From positions 55,283 to 119,282 of the forward strand of contig NZ_JASBRB010000008.1 of the NCBI RefSeq assembly GCF_029960665.1: a stretch of 64,000 nt of DNA, in the 5' to 3' direction. A program made the position numbers and the translations under genes. Source of the DNA: Pseudarthrobacter sp. AL07 (GTDB lineage Bacteria; Actinomycetota; Actinomycetes; Actinomycetales; Micrococcaceae). The notes beneath the pieces were generated by a model. The model did no database searches and had not been told where the DNA came from. It worked only from the letters and a program-made list of their open reading frames with translations. Positions within the stretch are counted from its first letter, which is position 1, and the number at the start of each line of letters is the position of its first letter. Below, piece by piece: positions 46,578 through 55,611 of the stretch.

Positions 46578-47963
46578 GTGGCCGATCAGGCAACTGCGCA
46601 AGAATTCGACATCCTGGTACTCGGCGGCGGCAGCGGCGGTTACGCAACTGCCCTGCGTGCCGTTCAGCTTGGCCTCACCGTTGGCCTGATCGAAAAGGGC
46701 AAGCTCGGCGGCACCTGCCTGCACAACGGCTGTATCCCCACCAAGGCACTGCTGCACTCCGCTGAACTTGCCGACCACGCCCGCGACTCGGCAAAGTACG
46801 GCGTCAACGTCACTCTTGACAGCATTGACATCACCGCTGTCAACGCCTACAAAGACGGGATCATCGCCGGCAAGTTCAAAGGCCTGCAGGGTCTCATCAA
46901 GGGCAAAAAAGGCATCACCGTCATCGAAGGCGAAGGCAAGCTCCAGGGCACCGATACCGTAGTCGTGAACGGCACCGCGTACAAGGGCAAGAACATTGTC
47001 CTCGCGACCGGCTCCTACTCCCGGTCGCTGCCGGGCCTGGAAATCGGCGGCAAGGTCATCACCTCCGACGAAGCCCTCACCATGGATTTCATCCCCAAGA
47101 GCGCGATCATCCTGGGCGGCGGCGTGATCGGCGTCGAGTTCGCTTCGGTTTGGAAGTCTTTCGGCGTCGACGTCACCATCATCGAGGGCCTGCCTTCCCT
47201 GGTCCCGAACGAGGACGCGACAATCGTCAAGGCCTTCGAGCGCGCCTTCAAGAAGCGCGGCATCAAGTTCTCCACCGGGACGTTCTTCCAGGGCGTTGAG
47301 CAGAACGCCGACGGCGTGAAGGTCACCCTCGTGGACGGCAAGACCTTTGAAGCTGACCTGATGCTTGTGGCCGTCGGCCGCGGCCCGGTCACGGCCAACC
47401 TCGGCTACGAAGAGGCAGGTCTGACCATCGACCGCGGCTTCGTCATCACCAACGAGCGTCTGCACACCGGTGTCGGCAACGTCTATGCCGTCGGCGACAT
47501 CGTCCCCGGCGTCCAGCTGGCACACCGCGGGTACCAGCAGGGCATCTTCGTCGCCGAGGAAATCGCCGGCCTGAAGCCCGTCGTCGTCGAAGACGTCAAC
47601 ATCCCCAAGGTCACCTACTCCGAGCCCGAAATCGCCACGGTGGGCTACACGGAAAAGGCCGCCAAGGCCAAGTTCGGTGACGACCAGATCCAGACCCAGG
47701 AATACAACCTTGCCGGCAACGGCAAAAGCTCCATCCTGGGCACCGGCGGCCTTGTCAAGCTGGTCCGCCAGAAGGACGGCCCCGTTGTCGGCGTGCACAT
47801 GATCGGCGCCCGCATGGGCGAGCAGATCGGCGAGGCCCAGCTGATCGTGAACTGGGAAGCCTACCCGGAGGACGTGGCCCAACTGGTCCACGCACACCCG
47901 ACTCAGAACGAGTCCCTGGGCGAGGCCCACCTGGCCCTGGCCGGCAAGCCCCTGCACGGCTAG
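46578..47963 (+). CDS. lpdA: Dihydrolipoyl dehydrogenase (E3)
   Basis: This 461-residue flavoprotein reoxidises dihydrolipoyl groups of 2-oxo acid dehydrogenase complexes with NAD+. It has the FAD motif VLGGGSGGYATALRA, the redox pair Cys47/Cys52 in GGTCLHNGC, the NAD motif ILGGGVIGVEFASVW, the second FAD motif NVYAVGDI, and the active His440/Glu445 in HAHPTQNES. GTG 46578 with GAGGGAG upstream matches the family N-terminus; the frame is open further back. It is followed by sucB after a 126-base gap holding a hairpin, so the two are probably one functional unit. Confidence 0.97.
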   Translation: MADQATAQEFDILVLGGGSGGYATALRAVQLGLTVGLIEKGKLGGTCLHNGCIPTKALLHSAELADHARDSAKYGVNVTLDSIDITAVNAYKDGIIAGKFKGLQGLIKGKKGITVIEGEGKLQGTDTVVVNGTAYKGKNIVLATGSYSRSLPGLEIGGKVITSDEALTMDFIPKSAIILGGGVIGVEFASVWKSFGVDVTIIEGLPSLVPNEDATIVKAFERAFKKRGIKFSTGTFFQGVEQNADGVKVTLVDGKTFEADLMLVAVGRGPVTANLGYEEAGLTIDRGFVITNERLHTGVGNVYAVGDIVPGVQLAHRGYQQGIFVAEEIAGLKPVVVEDVNIPKVTYSEPEIATVGYTEKAAKAKFGDDQIQTQEYNLAGNGKSSILGTGGLVKLVRQKDGPVVGVHMIGARMGEQIGEAQLIVNWEAYPEDVAQLVHAHPTQNESLGEAHLALAGKPLHG

Positions 47964-47995
47964 CAGATCCGCCCGCACCACCGCAAGACAACAGG

Positions 47996-48034
47996 GCTTA
48001 GTGCCCCCGGCGTGATCCGCCGGGTGCACTAAGC
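47996..48034 (+). terminator. Hairpin between lpdA and sucB
   Basis: GCTTAGTGC pairs with GCACTAAGC and, after a 2-base internal mismatch, CCGGCG pairs with CGCCGG. No T run follows (TCGAAC), so it may be a partial terminator or an mRNA-processing/stability element that sets the lpdA:sucB ratio. Confidence 0.55.
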
Positions 48035-48089
48035 TCGAACAAGCCAGCCATCATCCGCACAAAAGATCAATAAGGAGAACGGGGACGAC

Positions 48090-49853
48090 ATGTCTGAATC
48101 CGTTAACTTGCCCGCCCTCGGTGAGAGCGTCACCGAAGGAACCGTCACCCGCTGGCTCAAGCAGGTAGGTGACCGGGTAGAGGTGGACGAACCGCTGCTC
48201 GAGGTTTCCACCGACAAAGTAGACACCGAAATCCCCTCTCCGATTGCCGGCATCATCGAGGAAATTCTCGTCGCCGAAGACGAGACCGCGGAAGTAGGTG
48301 CGCCCTTGGTCCGGATCGGCCACGGCTCCGGCGGCGGCGCAGCCGCCGAAGCAGCAGCGCCGGCCGAGGAAGCCCCCGCCGCACCGGCTGCGGAGGCACC
48401 CGCAGAGGAGGCTCCGGCCGCCGAAGCACCGGCTGCAGAAGCTCCCGCAGCGGCAGCACCCGACGCGTCGGACGGCGAAACTCACGACGTCACCCTCCCG
48501 GCACTGGGCGAAAGCGTCACTGAAGGAACCGTCACCCGCTGGCTGAAGGCCGTGGGCGACACCGTTGCAGTGGATGAGCCGCTCCTCGAGGTTTCCACGG
48601 ACAAGGTTGACACCGAAATCCCGTCCCCCGTCGCCGGAACGCTGCAGGAAATCCGGGTCAACGAAGACGAAACGGCCGAAGTTGGCGCAGTCCTCGCTGT
48701 CATCGGGTCCGGCGCGACTGCCCCCGCAGCCTCCGCTCCGGCAGCAGCTCCGGCGCCCGCCGCTGAGCCTGCGGCACCAGCGCCCGCCGCGGCACCTGCT
48801 CCCGCTGCACCGAAGGCAGAGGCCGCTCCGGCGGCACCGAAGGCAGCGGCCGCTCCGGCGGCACCGGCCGCGGCAGCAACACCTGCTCCAGTTTCGGCCC
48901 CGGAACCCGCGGCCGAGCCTGCTGCGGGTGGCGAATCCGGCTACGTGACGCCCCTGGTCCGGAAGCTGGCCAACCAGCACGGCGTGGACGTCGCATCACT
49001 CTCCGGTACCGGCGTCGGCGGGCGCATCCGCAAGCAGGACGTCCTCGCGGCGGCAGAAGCCAAGGCTGCTCCCCCCGCAGCTGTACCGGCCAAGCCGTCC
49101 GCCGCTCCGGCGGGCCCGGCAGCCTCCTCTCTGCGCGGTACCACGCAGAAGGCTCCCCGCATCCGCCAGGTCATCGCCCGCCGCATGCGCGAATCCCTTG
49201 AAATCTCCACGCAGCTTACGCAGGTGCACGAAGTGGACATGACCAAGGTGGCCAAGCTGCGCCTGAAGGCCAAGAACTCGTTCCTGGCCCAGAACGGCGT
49301 CAAGCTCACCTTCCTGCCGTTCATCGCCAAGGCCGTGGCCGAAGCCCTCAAGCAGCACCCCAAGCTCAACGCTGCGTACGACGAGGACAAGCAGGAGATC
49401 ACGTACCACAACGCCGAGCACCTGGCGATTGCGGTGGACACGGACAAGGGCCTGCTGGTTCCGGTCGTCACCGATGCCGGCAACCTGAACCTGGCCGGGC
49501 TGGCCGGCAAGATCGCAGACGTTGCCGGCCGCACCCGCGACGGTAAGATCGGCCCGGACGAACTGTCCGGCGGAACGTTCAGCATCACCAACATCGGTTC
49601 GGTCGGCGCACTGTTCGACACCCCGATCATCAACCAGCCGCAGGTGGGCATCCTGGGCACGGGCGCGATCGTCAAGCGCCCCGTGGTGGTGGCCGATGAG
49701 AACGGTGACGACTCGATCGCCATCCGCTCCATGATGTACCTGTCCCTCACGTACGACCACCGCCTGGTGGACGGAGCGGACGCAGGACGCTTCCTCCAGA
49801 CCCTGAAGGCCCGCCTCGAAGAAGGCGCCTTCGAGGCCGACCTGGGACTCTAA
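48090..49853 (+). CDS. sucB: 2-oxoglutarate dehydrogenase E2 (dihydrolipoyl succinyltransferase), probably the shared actinobacterial E2
   Basis: This 587-residue protein has two N-terminal lipoyl domains with lysines 43 and 172, both in [11 protein letters not shown]. Ala/Pro-rich swinging arms follow each (about 82-130 and 205-285). Then come a peripheral subunit-binding domain (about 288-325, [14 protein letters not shown]) and a catalytic domain ending in YDHRLVDG (His557, Asp561). In Actinobacteria the E2 of this type often serves the pyruvate dehydrogenase complex, with the 2-oxoglutarate activity supplied by a fused KGD/OdhA protein; both uses depend on the lipoate made by lipB/lipA in this window. 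AAGGAG precedes the ATG. Confidence 0.95.
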   Translation: MSESVNLPALGESVTEGTVTRWLKQVGDRVEVDEPLLEVSTDKVDTEIPSPIAGIIEEILVAEDETAEVGAPLVRIGHGSGGGAAAEAAAPAEEAPAAPAAEAPAEEAPAAEAPAAEAPAAAAPDASDGETHDVTLPALGESVTEGTVTRWLKAVGDTVAVDEPLLEVSTDKVDTEIPSPVAGTLQEIRVNEDETAEVGAVLAVIGSGATAPAASAPAAAPAPAAEPAAPAPAAAPAPAAPKAEAAPAAPKAAAAPAAPAAAATPAPVSAPEPAAEPAAGGESGYVTPLVRKLANQHGVDVASLSGTGVGGRIRKQDVLAAAEAKAAPPAAVPAKPSAAPAGPAASSLRGTTQKAPRIRQVIARRMRESLEISTQLTQVHEVDMTKVAKLRLKAKNSFLAQNGVKLTFLPFIAKAVAEALKQHPKLNAAYDEDKQEITYHNAEHLAIAVDTDKGLLVPVVTDAGNLNLAGLAGKIADVAGRTRDGKIGPDELSGGTFSITNIGSVGALFDTPIINQPQVGILGTGAIVKRPVVVADENGDDSIAIRSMMYLSLTYDHRLVDGADAGRFLQTLKARLEEGAFEADLGL

Positions 49854-49870
49854 TCCCGGGCAAGACCGGA

Positions 49871-49924
49871 CGACGGCGGTGCACGCAGCGGTGGGAAACC
49901 ACCGGAACCCGTGCACCGCCGTCG
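49871..49924 (+). terminator. Nested terminator hairpin after sucB
   Basis: A perfect 15-bp stem (CGACGGCGGTGCACG with CGTGCACCGCCGTCG) encloses a second small stem with a GAAA tetraloop (GGTGG-GAAA-CCACC). It begins 18 bases after the sucB stop; the tail is CGGTTTAAG. Confidence 0.8.
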
Positions 49925-49963
49925 CGGTTTAAGGCGCGGTGCTTTCGGGGACCCCCGCGGCTT

Positions 49964-49980
49964 TGCTACGCGACGTAGAA
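49964..49980. promoter_or_regulatory. BlaI-type operator 4
   Basis: TGCTACG-CGA-CGTAGAA matches the cydA/blaI operators at 13 of the 14 arm positions (G for T at position 2). It ends 9 bases before a -10-like hexamer and covers the expected -35 region, an ideal place for a repressor. Confidence 0.65.
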
Positions 49981-49989
49981 ACTACTGGC

Positions 49990-49995
49990 TATGCT
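49990..49995 (+). promoter_or_regulatory. -10-like hexamer of a leaderless promoter
   Basis: TATGCT lies at -12 to -7 relative to the ATG at 50002, which has no Shine-Dalgarno sequence. This spacing fits a transcript that begins at the start codon. Confidence 0.5.
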
Positions 49996-50001
49996 GGTGC
50001 C

Positions 50002-50355
50002 ATGACTATCGTGTTCAGCGCCCTGGTGTTCTTGCATATCGTCGGCGCAGCAATGATCGTGGGCTACTGGATCGCCACGATTAAAGAGCCGACCGTCCAC
50101 CCACGCCAGCGGGACGGTGCCTTCCTGCAGCTGCTAACCGGCGTCGCCATGATGGGCATGCTCCCCATGATGCCCGACTCCGACCCCAACTATTTCAAGC
50201 TCGGCATCAAGTTCGCCATCGGCGTCGCCGTCGCCGTGCTGGCCGTGATCGGATCCCGCAAGGTCAAGAAGGGTGAACCGGTGTCCACCGGGCTCGCCCA
50301 CGGCGTCGGCGGACTGGCCCTGATTAACATCGCCATCGCCACGCTCTGGAACTGA
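50002..50355 (+). CDS. Small membrane protein of unknown function, probable BlaI target
   Basis: This 117-residue protein has four hydrophobic segments (about 3-24, 38-53, 66-85, 97-116). A His lies within the first helix (VFLHIVGAAMIVGYW), and a conserved-looking loop contains RQRDGAFLQLL and PDSDPNYFKLGIKFA. I do not recognise a named family; the layout resembles small haem- or copper-linked membrane proteins, without proof. It is flanked by terminators on both sides, so it is a single-gene unit. Its promoter region carries a BlaI-type palindrome like those of the cytochrome bd operon, which suggests co-regulation with respiration. The frame opens earlier (49939) but that would run through the operator. 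Confidence 0.85.
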   Translation: MTIVFSALVFLHIVGAAMIVGYWIATIKEPTVHPRQRDGAFLQLLTGVAMMGMLPMMPDSDPNYFKLGIKFAIGVAVAVLAVIGSRKVKKGEPVSTGLAHGVGGLALINIAIATLWN

Positions 50356-50375
50356 TCGCCAGCCGAACCGCCCCC

Positions 50376-50412
50376 GACGGCGCTGCTCCCCTCATCCGGG
50401 AGCGGCGCCGTC
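50376..50412 (+). terminator. Terminator after the small membrane protein gene
   Basis: GACGGCGCTGCTCCC pairs with GGGAGCGGCGCCGTC (one mismatch) around a 7-base loop, followed by GCTGTTTA. It starts 20 bases after the stop. Confidence 0.8.
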
Positions 50413-50589
50413 GCTGTTTAACGGCCACGCGGATTAACCGCCTGGCCTTCGTCGGCTGCCGGCGAGGCGCACAGTCACAATCCACTGAGAGCGGACACCC
50501 TGTGCACGGCACCCGCTCAATCCCTAGGATTGGAACCGGCGGGGCCAGGCAACGGCCGGTCCCGGTTCGAACCGACTTGAGGAGTGGAC

Positions 50590-51018
50590 ATGGCAGCAAT
50601 ACGCACCGCGCACACAGTATGGAACGGCGACCTGATGACAGGGTCCGGTCAGACCACGCTGGACAGCTCCGGCCTGGGCACATTTGAGGTTACCTGGAAG
50701 GCACGCACTGAAGCGGCAGGGGGCAAGACCAGCCCGGAAGAACTCATCGCCGCAGCGCACGCGAGCTGCTTCTCGATGGCATTCAGCAACATGCTCGCCC
50801 AGGCCGGACATGCTCCGGAAGAGGTCAACACCAAAGCCGATGTGACGTTCGTTCCCGGCACCGGTATCACGGGGAGCCACCTGACGATGTCAGCCAAGAT
50901 CCCCGGCATCTCCGAAGAGGAGTTCCAGCGGATCGCCGGCGAGGCCAAGACCGGCTGCCCGGTCTCCGGCGCGCTGGCCAGCATCGAGATCACCTTGGAC
51001 GCATCCTTGGAATCCTGA
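50590..51018 (+). CDS. OsmC-family peroxiredoxin
   Basis: This 142-residue thiol peroxidase has the two reactive cysteines in AHASCFSMAFS (Cys60) and KTGCPVSGAL (Cys123), with Glu51 in SPEELIAAAH. It reduces organic hydroperoxides, in OsmC usually with lipoyl or other low-molecular-weight thiols as electron donors. lpdA and sucB 1-4 kb upstream make a lipoamide link attractive but unproven. The N-terminus HTVWNGDLMTGSGQ is typical of OsmC rather than Ohr. ATG 50590 has GAGGAG upstream. It is a single-gene unit with its own terminator. Confidence 0.93.
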   Translation: MAAIRTAHTVWNGDLMTGSGQTTLDSSGLGTFEVTWKARTEAAGGKTSPEELIAAAHASCFSMAFSNMLAQAGHAPEEVNTKADVTFVPGTGITGSHLTMSAKIPGISEEEFQRIAGEAKTGCPVSGALASIEITLDASLES

Positions 51019-51072
51019 TCCACCCAGGCGGCAGCCGCGTTCGCTAGTGACGCTGGCTGCTCCTGAAACGGA

Positions 51073-51119
51073 GAAGGCCCTGCCCCGCCCGGACTACCGG
51101 AGGGGCAGGGCCTTCTTTG
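51073..51119. terminator. Terminator between OsmC and tricorn protease genes
   Basis: A perfect 14-bp stem (GAAGGCCCTGCCCC with GGGGCAGGGCCTTC) and a 15-base loop, followed by TTTGG. It lies between convergent genes and can act in both directions. Confidence 0.85.
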
Positions 51120-51139
51120 GTGTATTGTCGCCGTCGGTC

Positions 51140-54100
51140 TTAGCCGCCATGCCGGCGGGCAGGAAGCGGAGCGGGCTTCAGGCGGCGGTAGCCTTCGCGG
51201 ACCGGGGGCTTGTCGGTCGGCAGCTCCTGGATCATTTCCGTGAGCGCACCGATCCCGTATTCCAGCTGGGGGTCCCTGCCGGCTGCATAAGCGTGCGGCG
51301 GGTAGAGCACTTCGATGTCGGGATCCACGCCGTAGTTTTCCACCGACCAGCCCACACCGCCACCAAACCAGGTGGCGTACCGCGGCTGGGTCACGCCGGT
51401 GCCGTCAGCCAGAGCGAACCTGTTATCGATCCCCACCACGCCGCCCCAGGTGCGCGTGCCGATCACCGGGCCGATCCCCCGCAGCTTGGAGACCTGGGTG
51501 ATGATGTCGCCGTCGGAGCCGGCAAATTCATCGGCGAGGATGATCACCGGACCACGCGGCGCGTGGTGCGGGTAGGTCCGCGGACGTTCGCCGCGGGGCA
51601 TGCTCCAGCCGGTGACCTTCCGGCCAATCAGTTCCGCCACCAGCTGGGACGTGTGGCCGCCACGGTTCCGGCGGACGTCCACGATGAGGCCGTCGAGGGC
51701 AGTTTCGGTGTCCAGGTCGCGGTGCAGCTGCGCCCAGCCGTTCGCCATCATGTCCGGGATGTGCAGGTACCCGTAGCGGCCGCCGGAGGCCTCGCGGACA
51801 ATCCCGCGGTTCGCGGCCACCCACTCCTGATAGCGCAGCCGTTCCTCGTCCCTGACCGGGATCACGGCGATCCGCCGCTGCTCCCCTGCCTCGACGCCAT
51901 GCCCCGTGCCGTTGCGCAGGGTCAGCTCCACCGCCCGCCCGGCAGCGCCCACCAGCTGCATCGCGGGGCTCACAGCGGCGGACAGCGGCACACCGTCGAT
52001 GGCCAGTATTACGTCCCCGGACATCGCGGCAGCACCGGGCCGGGTCAGCGGCGAGGTGGCCAGCGGGTCCGAGGACTCCCCGGCAAGAATCCGGGTGATC
52101 TCCCAGCCGGCCGCTGTCAAGGCAAAGTCTGCGCCGAGCCGTCCCTGGCTACTGCTGCCGTTTTCCGTGACTGCTGCGGGCCGGACGTAGGCATGCGAGG
52201 TGCCCAGTTCCCCGTGTAGCTCCCAGAGCAGGTCCACCAGGTCGTCGTGGGACCCCAGCCGGTCAACGATCGGACGGTAGCGTTTGTGGATGGATTCCCA
52301 ATCCTGTCCTGCCATGTCTTCGGCCCAGAAGAAGTCGCGCTGCAGGCGCCAGGCTTCGTCGAACGCCTGGCCCCAGACGCTGAGGGGATCCATCATCACG
52401 CGGATGCGGCCCAGATCCACCTTGACGAGCTGGCCGGATTCCTCATCTGCCTTGGCGGCAGAGGGAACCACGCTGACCTGTTTGTCGTGGATGAGCACCA
52501 CCTTTTTTCCGTCGCCGGAGAGCCGGTAGCTGTCCAGGGCTTCCACCAGCGTGACTGACTTCCGGCGGGCCAGGTCGAACCGGACCAGGCTGGGGCGGGC
52601 GTCCTTGTCGTCCTGGCTGGCTTTGCCGTCGCCGGTGACCCCGGCCAGGGCCCAGTCCAGCCACAGCAGTGCGCCCTCCGTTGAGGTCAGTGACGTGTAG
52701 TTGCCCTGGGGAACGGGAACGCCGATGACACGGTGCGCCAACCCGGCCGGATCCACACGGACCGCACTCACTGGTGCAGCGCCTGCCGCCGCGTCTGCAT
52801 CCGTGCCGTCCGTGTTGTCCGCGCTTGCGGCAGGGGCCAGGTCAACGGCAGGGCCAAACGGCGACGGCGTTGTGGCTGCCAGTGCCACCAGATACGGCTT
52901 GATGGGGCTGGGGAAAGACAGGTCAAACGAGTGCCCGTCGTAGACCGGGTCAAAGCTGCGGTTGGACAGGAAGGCCAGGAACTTTCCGTCCGGCGTGAAA
53001 CTTGGGGACAGGTCGCAGAAACGGCCGTCCGTGACCTCGACGATGCCGCCCGCCAGGTCCGTGGCGTTGGCGAGCCGGAGCCGGCTCCGGGAGCCGAACG
53101 AGGTGACTGGTTCGGACCAGGTAAGCCACTGCGAATCCGGGGACCACGCGATTTCCGCGATGCTTCCCTCGCCGATGCTGGTGACCAGGGACAGGTCCCC
53201 GGTGGCTGTGTCCGCCACATAAATGTCGCCGAAGGAGGTTCCCACGGCAATCCACCGGCCATCGGGGCTCGCTTCCAGGGCGCTGGCACGTGAGGGCTTG
53301 GGGAAGGCGACGCGGGTCAGGACTGACGGTCCCGAGTTGACCACAGCTTCTGCCGGGCTTGGGGGCACGTCGGCCAGGGATTTGTTAGACGGGGAGTCAT
53401 CCGGCACCGGGACAACGACGTCGGCAGCCACAGCTGCGGATGATGCCGCCGCGGGAACCGGCCGGGGCAGCGGTGCTTCCGGTTGGTCCCGATCCGCTGC
53501 CGCGGGTGCGGCGACGGGGGCTGCCGTAACGGCAGGAACCAGGGTGTCGGGCACCGGCGCGGCAATCTCCTTGATGTAGATCGCCTCCACGCCGTCATGA
53601 TCTGCGACGTAGGCGAGGCGGCCGCCGTCGAGCGGCCTGGGGAGCCGCGCGCGGACACCCGGGGTGGCCTCTACGATACGCGACGGGCCGTCCTTGTGGC
53701 GGAGCCAGTGAAGCGTGCCATGGGCCTCCACGACGCTGGCGGAGCCGCTGTCATCCGGCGCCACCGCGCCCAGGTGTTTGGAGGTTTTCAGCAGGCCCGG
53801 GCGGCGCGATTGAGATGCCGAGCCCAGCGAAAGGTCCAGCCGTACCGCGGCAGAGGACAGATCGTGCAGGATCCAAAGTTCACCGGCCGATTCGAAGATG
53901 ACCCGCTCCCCGTCAGTGGATGCATGCCGGACGTAGAAGTCCTCGTGATCGGTGTGTCGTCGGAGATCGCCGCCGCCGGGCAGCACCGAGTACAGGTTTC
54001 CGTAACCCTCGTGGTCTGACAGGAATGCGATGCGCCCGTCCACCCACAGCGGATCTGCGAGGTTTCCGTCGAGCTGGGGAACCAGTCGTTCGAACTCGCC

Positions 54101-54643
54101 GTTTCCGTCGGTGTCAATCCAGAGCTTGCCGGCGGTACCGCCGCGGTACCGCTTCCACCAGGCCGGTTCACGGGAGAGTACGCTGGCCAGGACTACGGGC
54201 CGCTCGTCCCCCACTTCGGGACCGAAGGCCACGGATTCGACCGGCCCAAAGGGGAGCTCCTCAGCCAACCCGCCGTCGACCGGGACGCTGTAAGCGTAGG
54301 TATGCCGGCTTTCGGCCTGGCGGAACGCGCTGGTCACCACTACGTCGCCGGCTGCGGTGAAGCCTTTGACCTTGGTTGTGGCGTGGCCGAAATACGTCAG
54401 TTGCCGATAGCCACCGCCGTCTACCTCCGCCGAGACAACTTCCGGGGCGGTTCCCTGGACAACAGTCCACACCAGCCGCTTGCCGTCAGGCGTAAACCGC
54501 GGATTGCGGGCGGGCAGCTGCAGTGATGACACACGCCATGCACGGCCGCCGCTGAGTGGTGCGATCCATACGTCGTCCTCTGCCACAAACGTGACCAGCT
54601 CGCCGTGGACATGCGGAAACCGGAAGTAGCTCGAAGAAGTCAT
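51140..54643 (-). CDS. Tricorn-type protease (S41 family)
   Basis: This 1167-residue peptidase is built from a six-bladed propeller (about 1-360), an Ala/Pro-rich linker (about 360-460), a second propeller (about 460-780), and a C-terminal core with PDZ and S41 domains. The nucleophile is Ser1043 followed by Asp1044 in DEFAGSDGD, Glu1102 lies in VENYGVDPD, and the catalytic His is probably in GTSHAYVRP. In Thermoplasma, tricorn trims proteasome products into short peptides in the cytosol; no signal peptide is seen here. ATG 54643 fits the family start SSSYFRFPHVHGELVTFVAEDDVW. Monocistronic and flanked by a terminator. Confidence 0.95.
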   Translation of the reverse strand: MTSSSYFRFPHVHGELVTFVAEDDVWIAPLSGGRAWRVSSLQLPARNPRFTPDGKRLVWTVVQGTAPEVVSAEVDGGGYRQLTYFGHATTKVKGFTAAGDVVVTSAFRQAESRHTYAYSVPVDGGLAEELPFGPVESVAFGPEVGDERPVVLASVLSREPAWWKRYRGGTAGKLWIDTDGNGEFERLVPQLDGNLADPLWVDGRIAFLSDHEGYGNLYSVLPGGGDLRRHTDHEDFYVRHASTDGERVIFESAGELWILHDLSSAAVRLDLSLGSASQSRRPGLLKTSKHLGAVAPDDSGSASVVEAHGTLHWLRHKDGPSRIVEATPGVRARLPRPLDGGRLAYVADHDGVEAIYIKEIAAPVPDTLVPAVTAAPVAAPAAADRDQPEAPLPRPVPAAASSAAVAADVVVPVPDDSPSNKSLADVPPSPAEAVVNSGPSVLTRVAFPKPSRASALEASPDGRWIAVGTSFGDIYVADTATGDLSLVTSIGEGSIAEIAWSPDSQWLTWSEPVTSFGSRSRLRLANATDLAGGIVEVTDGRFCDLSPSFTPDGKFLAFLSNRSFDPVYDGHSFDLSFPSPIKPYLVALAATTPSPFGPAVDLAPAASADNTDGTDADAAAGAAPVSAVRVDPAGLAHRVIGVPVPQGNYTSLTSTEGALLWLDWALAGVTGDGKASQDDKDARPSLVRFDLARRKSVTLVEALDSYRLSGDGKKVVLIHDKQVSVVPSAAKADEESGQLVKVDLGRIRVMMDPLSVWGQAFDEAWRLQRDFFWAEDMAGQDWESIHKRYRPIVDRLGSHDDLVDLLWELHGELGTSHAYVRPAAVTENGSSSQGRLGADFALTAAGWEITRILAGESSDPLATSPLTRPGAAAMSGDVILAIDGVPLSAAVSPAMQLVGAAGRAVELTLRNGTGHGVEAGEQRRIAVIPVRDEERLRYQEWVAANRGIVREASGGRYGYLHIPDMMANGWAQLHRDLDTETALDGLIVDVRRNRGGHTSQLVAELIGRKVTGWSMPRGERPRTYPHHAPRGPVIILADEFAGSDGDIITQVSKLRGIGPVIGTRTWGGVVGIDNRFALADGTGVTQPRYATWFGGGVGWSVENYGVDPDIEVLYPPHAYAAGRDPQLEYGIGALTEMIQELPTDKPPVREGYRRLKPAPLPARRHGG

Positions 54644-54717
54644 CGTTCGATCATAGTCAACTCCCGGTACGGTCCGAGGGAGGTGCAGGCGGCGTGCGGG
54701 CCGTGGTGAGATGGATC

Positions 54718-55611
54718 ATGCACATCCTTATTGCCGGAGCCTCAGGAATGATCGGGACCCACTTGTCCGCAACCCTTCGAGGGGCCGGCCATAATGTGAC
54801 CGCCCTCGTCCGCCGCGAGCCCACGTCTGCGGCCGAAATCCGTTGGGACCCGGCAGCGCAGCGGCTCGATCCCCAGGCCTTGGCGGGCGCGGACACCGTG
54901 ATCAACCTCTCCGGTGCCGGGATCGGGGACAGGCGCTGGACCAGACGCCGGATCGACGAGCTGTTGACGTCGCGGTTGGCTGCCACCAACACACTGACCG
55001 CCGCCATGGCCACGCTTGACCACCCGCCGCGCACGTTTATCAGCCAGTCGGCGTCAGGGTACTACGGCGATTCGGGGTCCGCCCAGCTGCGGGAGAGTGC
55101 GTCGGCCGGCTCGGGTGTTCTATCGCGCCTTTGCGTTGAGTGGGAGGCCGCCGCCCATCAGGCACCGGCCGGCGTCCGCGTGGTCACCCCACGCACCGGA
55201 GTCGTCCTCAGCCCCGCAGGTGGCGCTCTGGGTCCGATGCTGCCGCTGCTTCGGCTCGGACTGGGCGGCCCACTCGGCCACGGCAGGCAGTACTGGCCGT
55301 GGATCACGCTTCCGGACGTCGCCGCAGCATTTCTGTTCCTCGCAGACTCCGGGCTCTACGGACCGGTCAACGTCTGCGCCCCCGAAAGCGCTGACGTCAA
55401 CGCCTTGGTCGGCGCCCTGGCATCCGCGCTCCACCGCCCGGCGTTTTTCCGGGTACCGTCGCCGGCCCTGCGCCTGGTCCTGGGTCAGTTGGCCGACGAA
55501 CTGATCCTGCCCAGCCAGCGGATGGAACCGGCGGTACTGGAAGCAGCCGGCTTCCAGTGGCAGCACCCGTCACTGGCCGAGGCCGCAGCCTGGGTGGCGG
55601 GCAGGCACTGA
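54718..55611 (+). CDS. TIGR01777-family NAD-dependent epimerase/dehydratase (YfcH/SulA-like)
   Basis: This 297-residue extended-SDR protein starts HILIAGASGMIGTHLSATLRGAGH, the nucleotide-binding GxSGxIG motif of the TIGR01777 group. Further marks are NLSGAGIGDRRWT, ISQSASGYYGDSG (Tyr in YYG), PRTGVVLSPAGGALGPM and YWPWITLPDVAAAFLF. The C-terminal DUF1731 segment ends with the expected WQHPSLAEAA. Substrate unknown. ATG 54718 is used although its ribosome-binding site is weak; the frame also opens at 54694. It diverges from the tricorn gene. Confidence 0.92.
   Translation: MHILIAGASGMIGTHLSATLRGAGHNVTALVRREPTSAAEIRWDPAAQRLDPQALAGADTVINLSGAGIGDRRWTRRRIDELLTSRLAATNTLTAAMATLDHPPRTFISQSASGYYGDSGSAQLRESASAGSGVLSRLCVEWEAAAHQAPAGVRVVTPRTGVVLSPAGGALGPMLPLLRLGLGGPLGHGRQYWPWITLPDVAAAFLFLADSGLYGPVNVCAPESADVNALVGALASALHRPAFFRVPSPALRLVLGQLADELILPSQRMEPAVLEAAGFQWQHPSLAEAAAWVAGRH

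Noticed and set aside
48097..48715. DNA direct repeat in sucB
   Set aside because: It is the duplicated lipoyl domain of the E2 protein, not a mobile or regulatory repeat.
50560..50580. tRNA-like GGTTCGAACC
   Set aside because: No acceptor stem or other arms around it; chance palindrome before the osmC-like gene.
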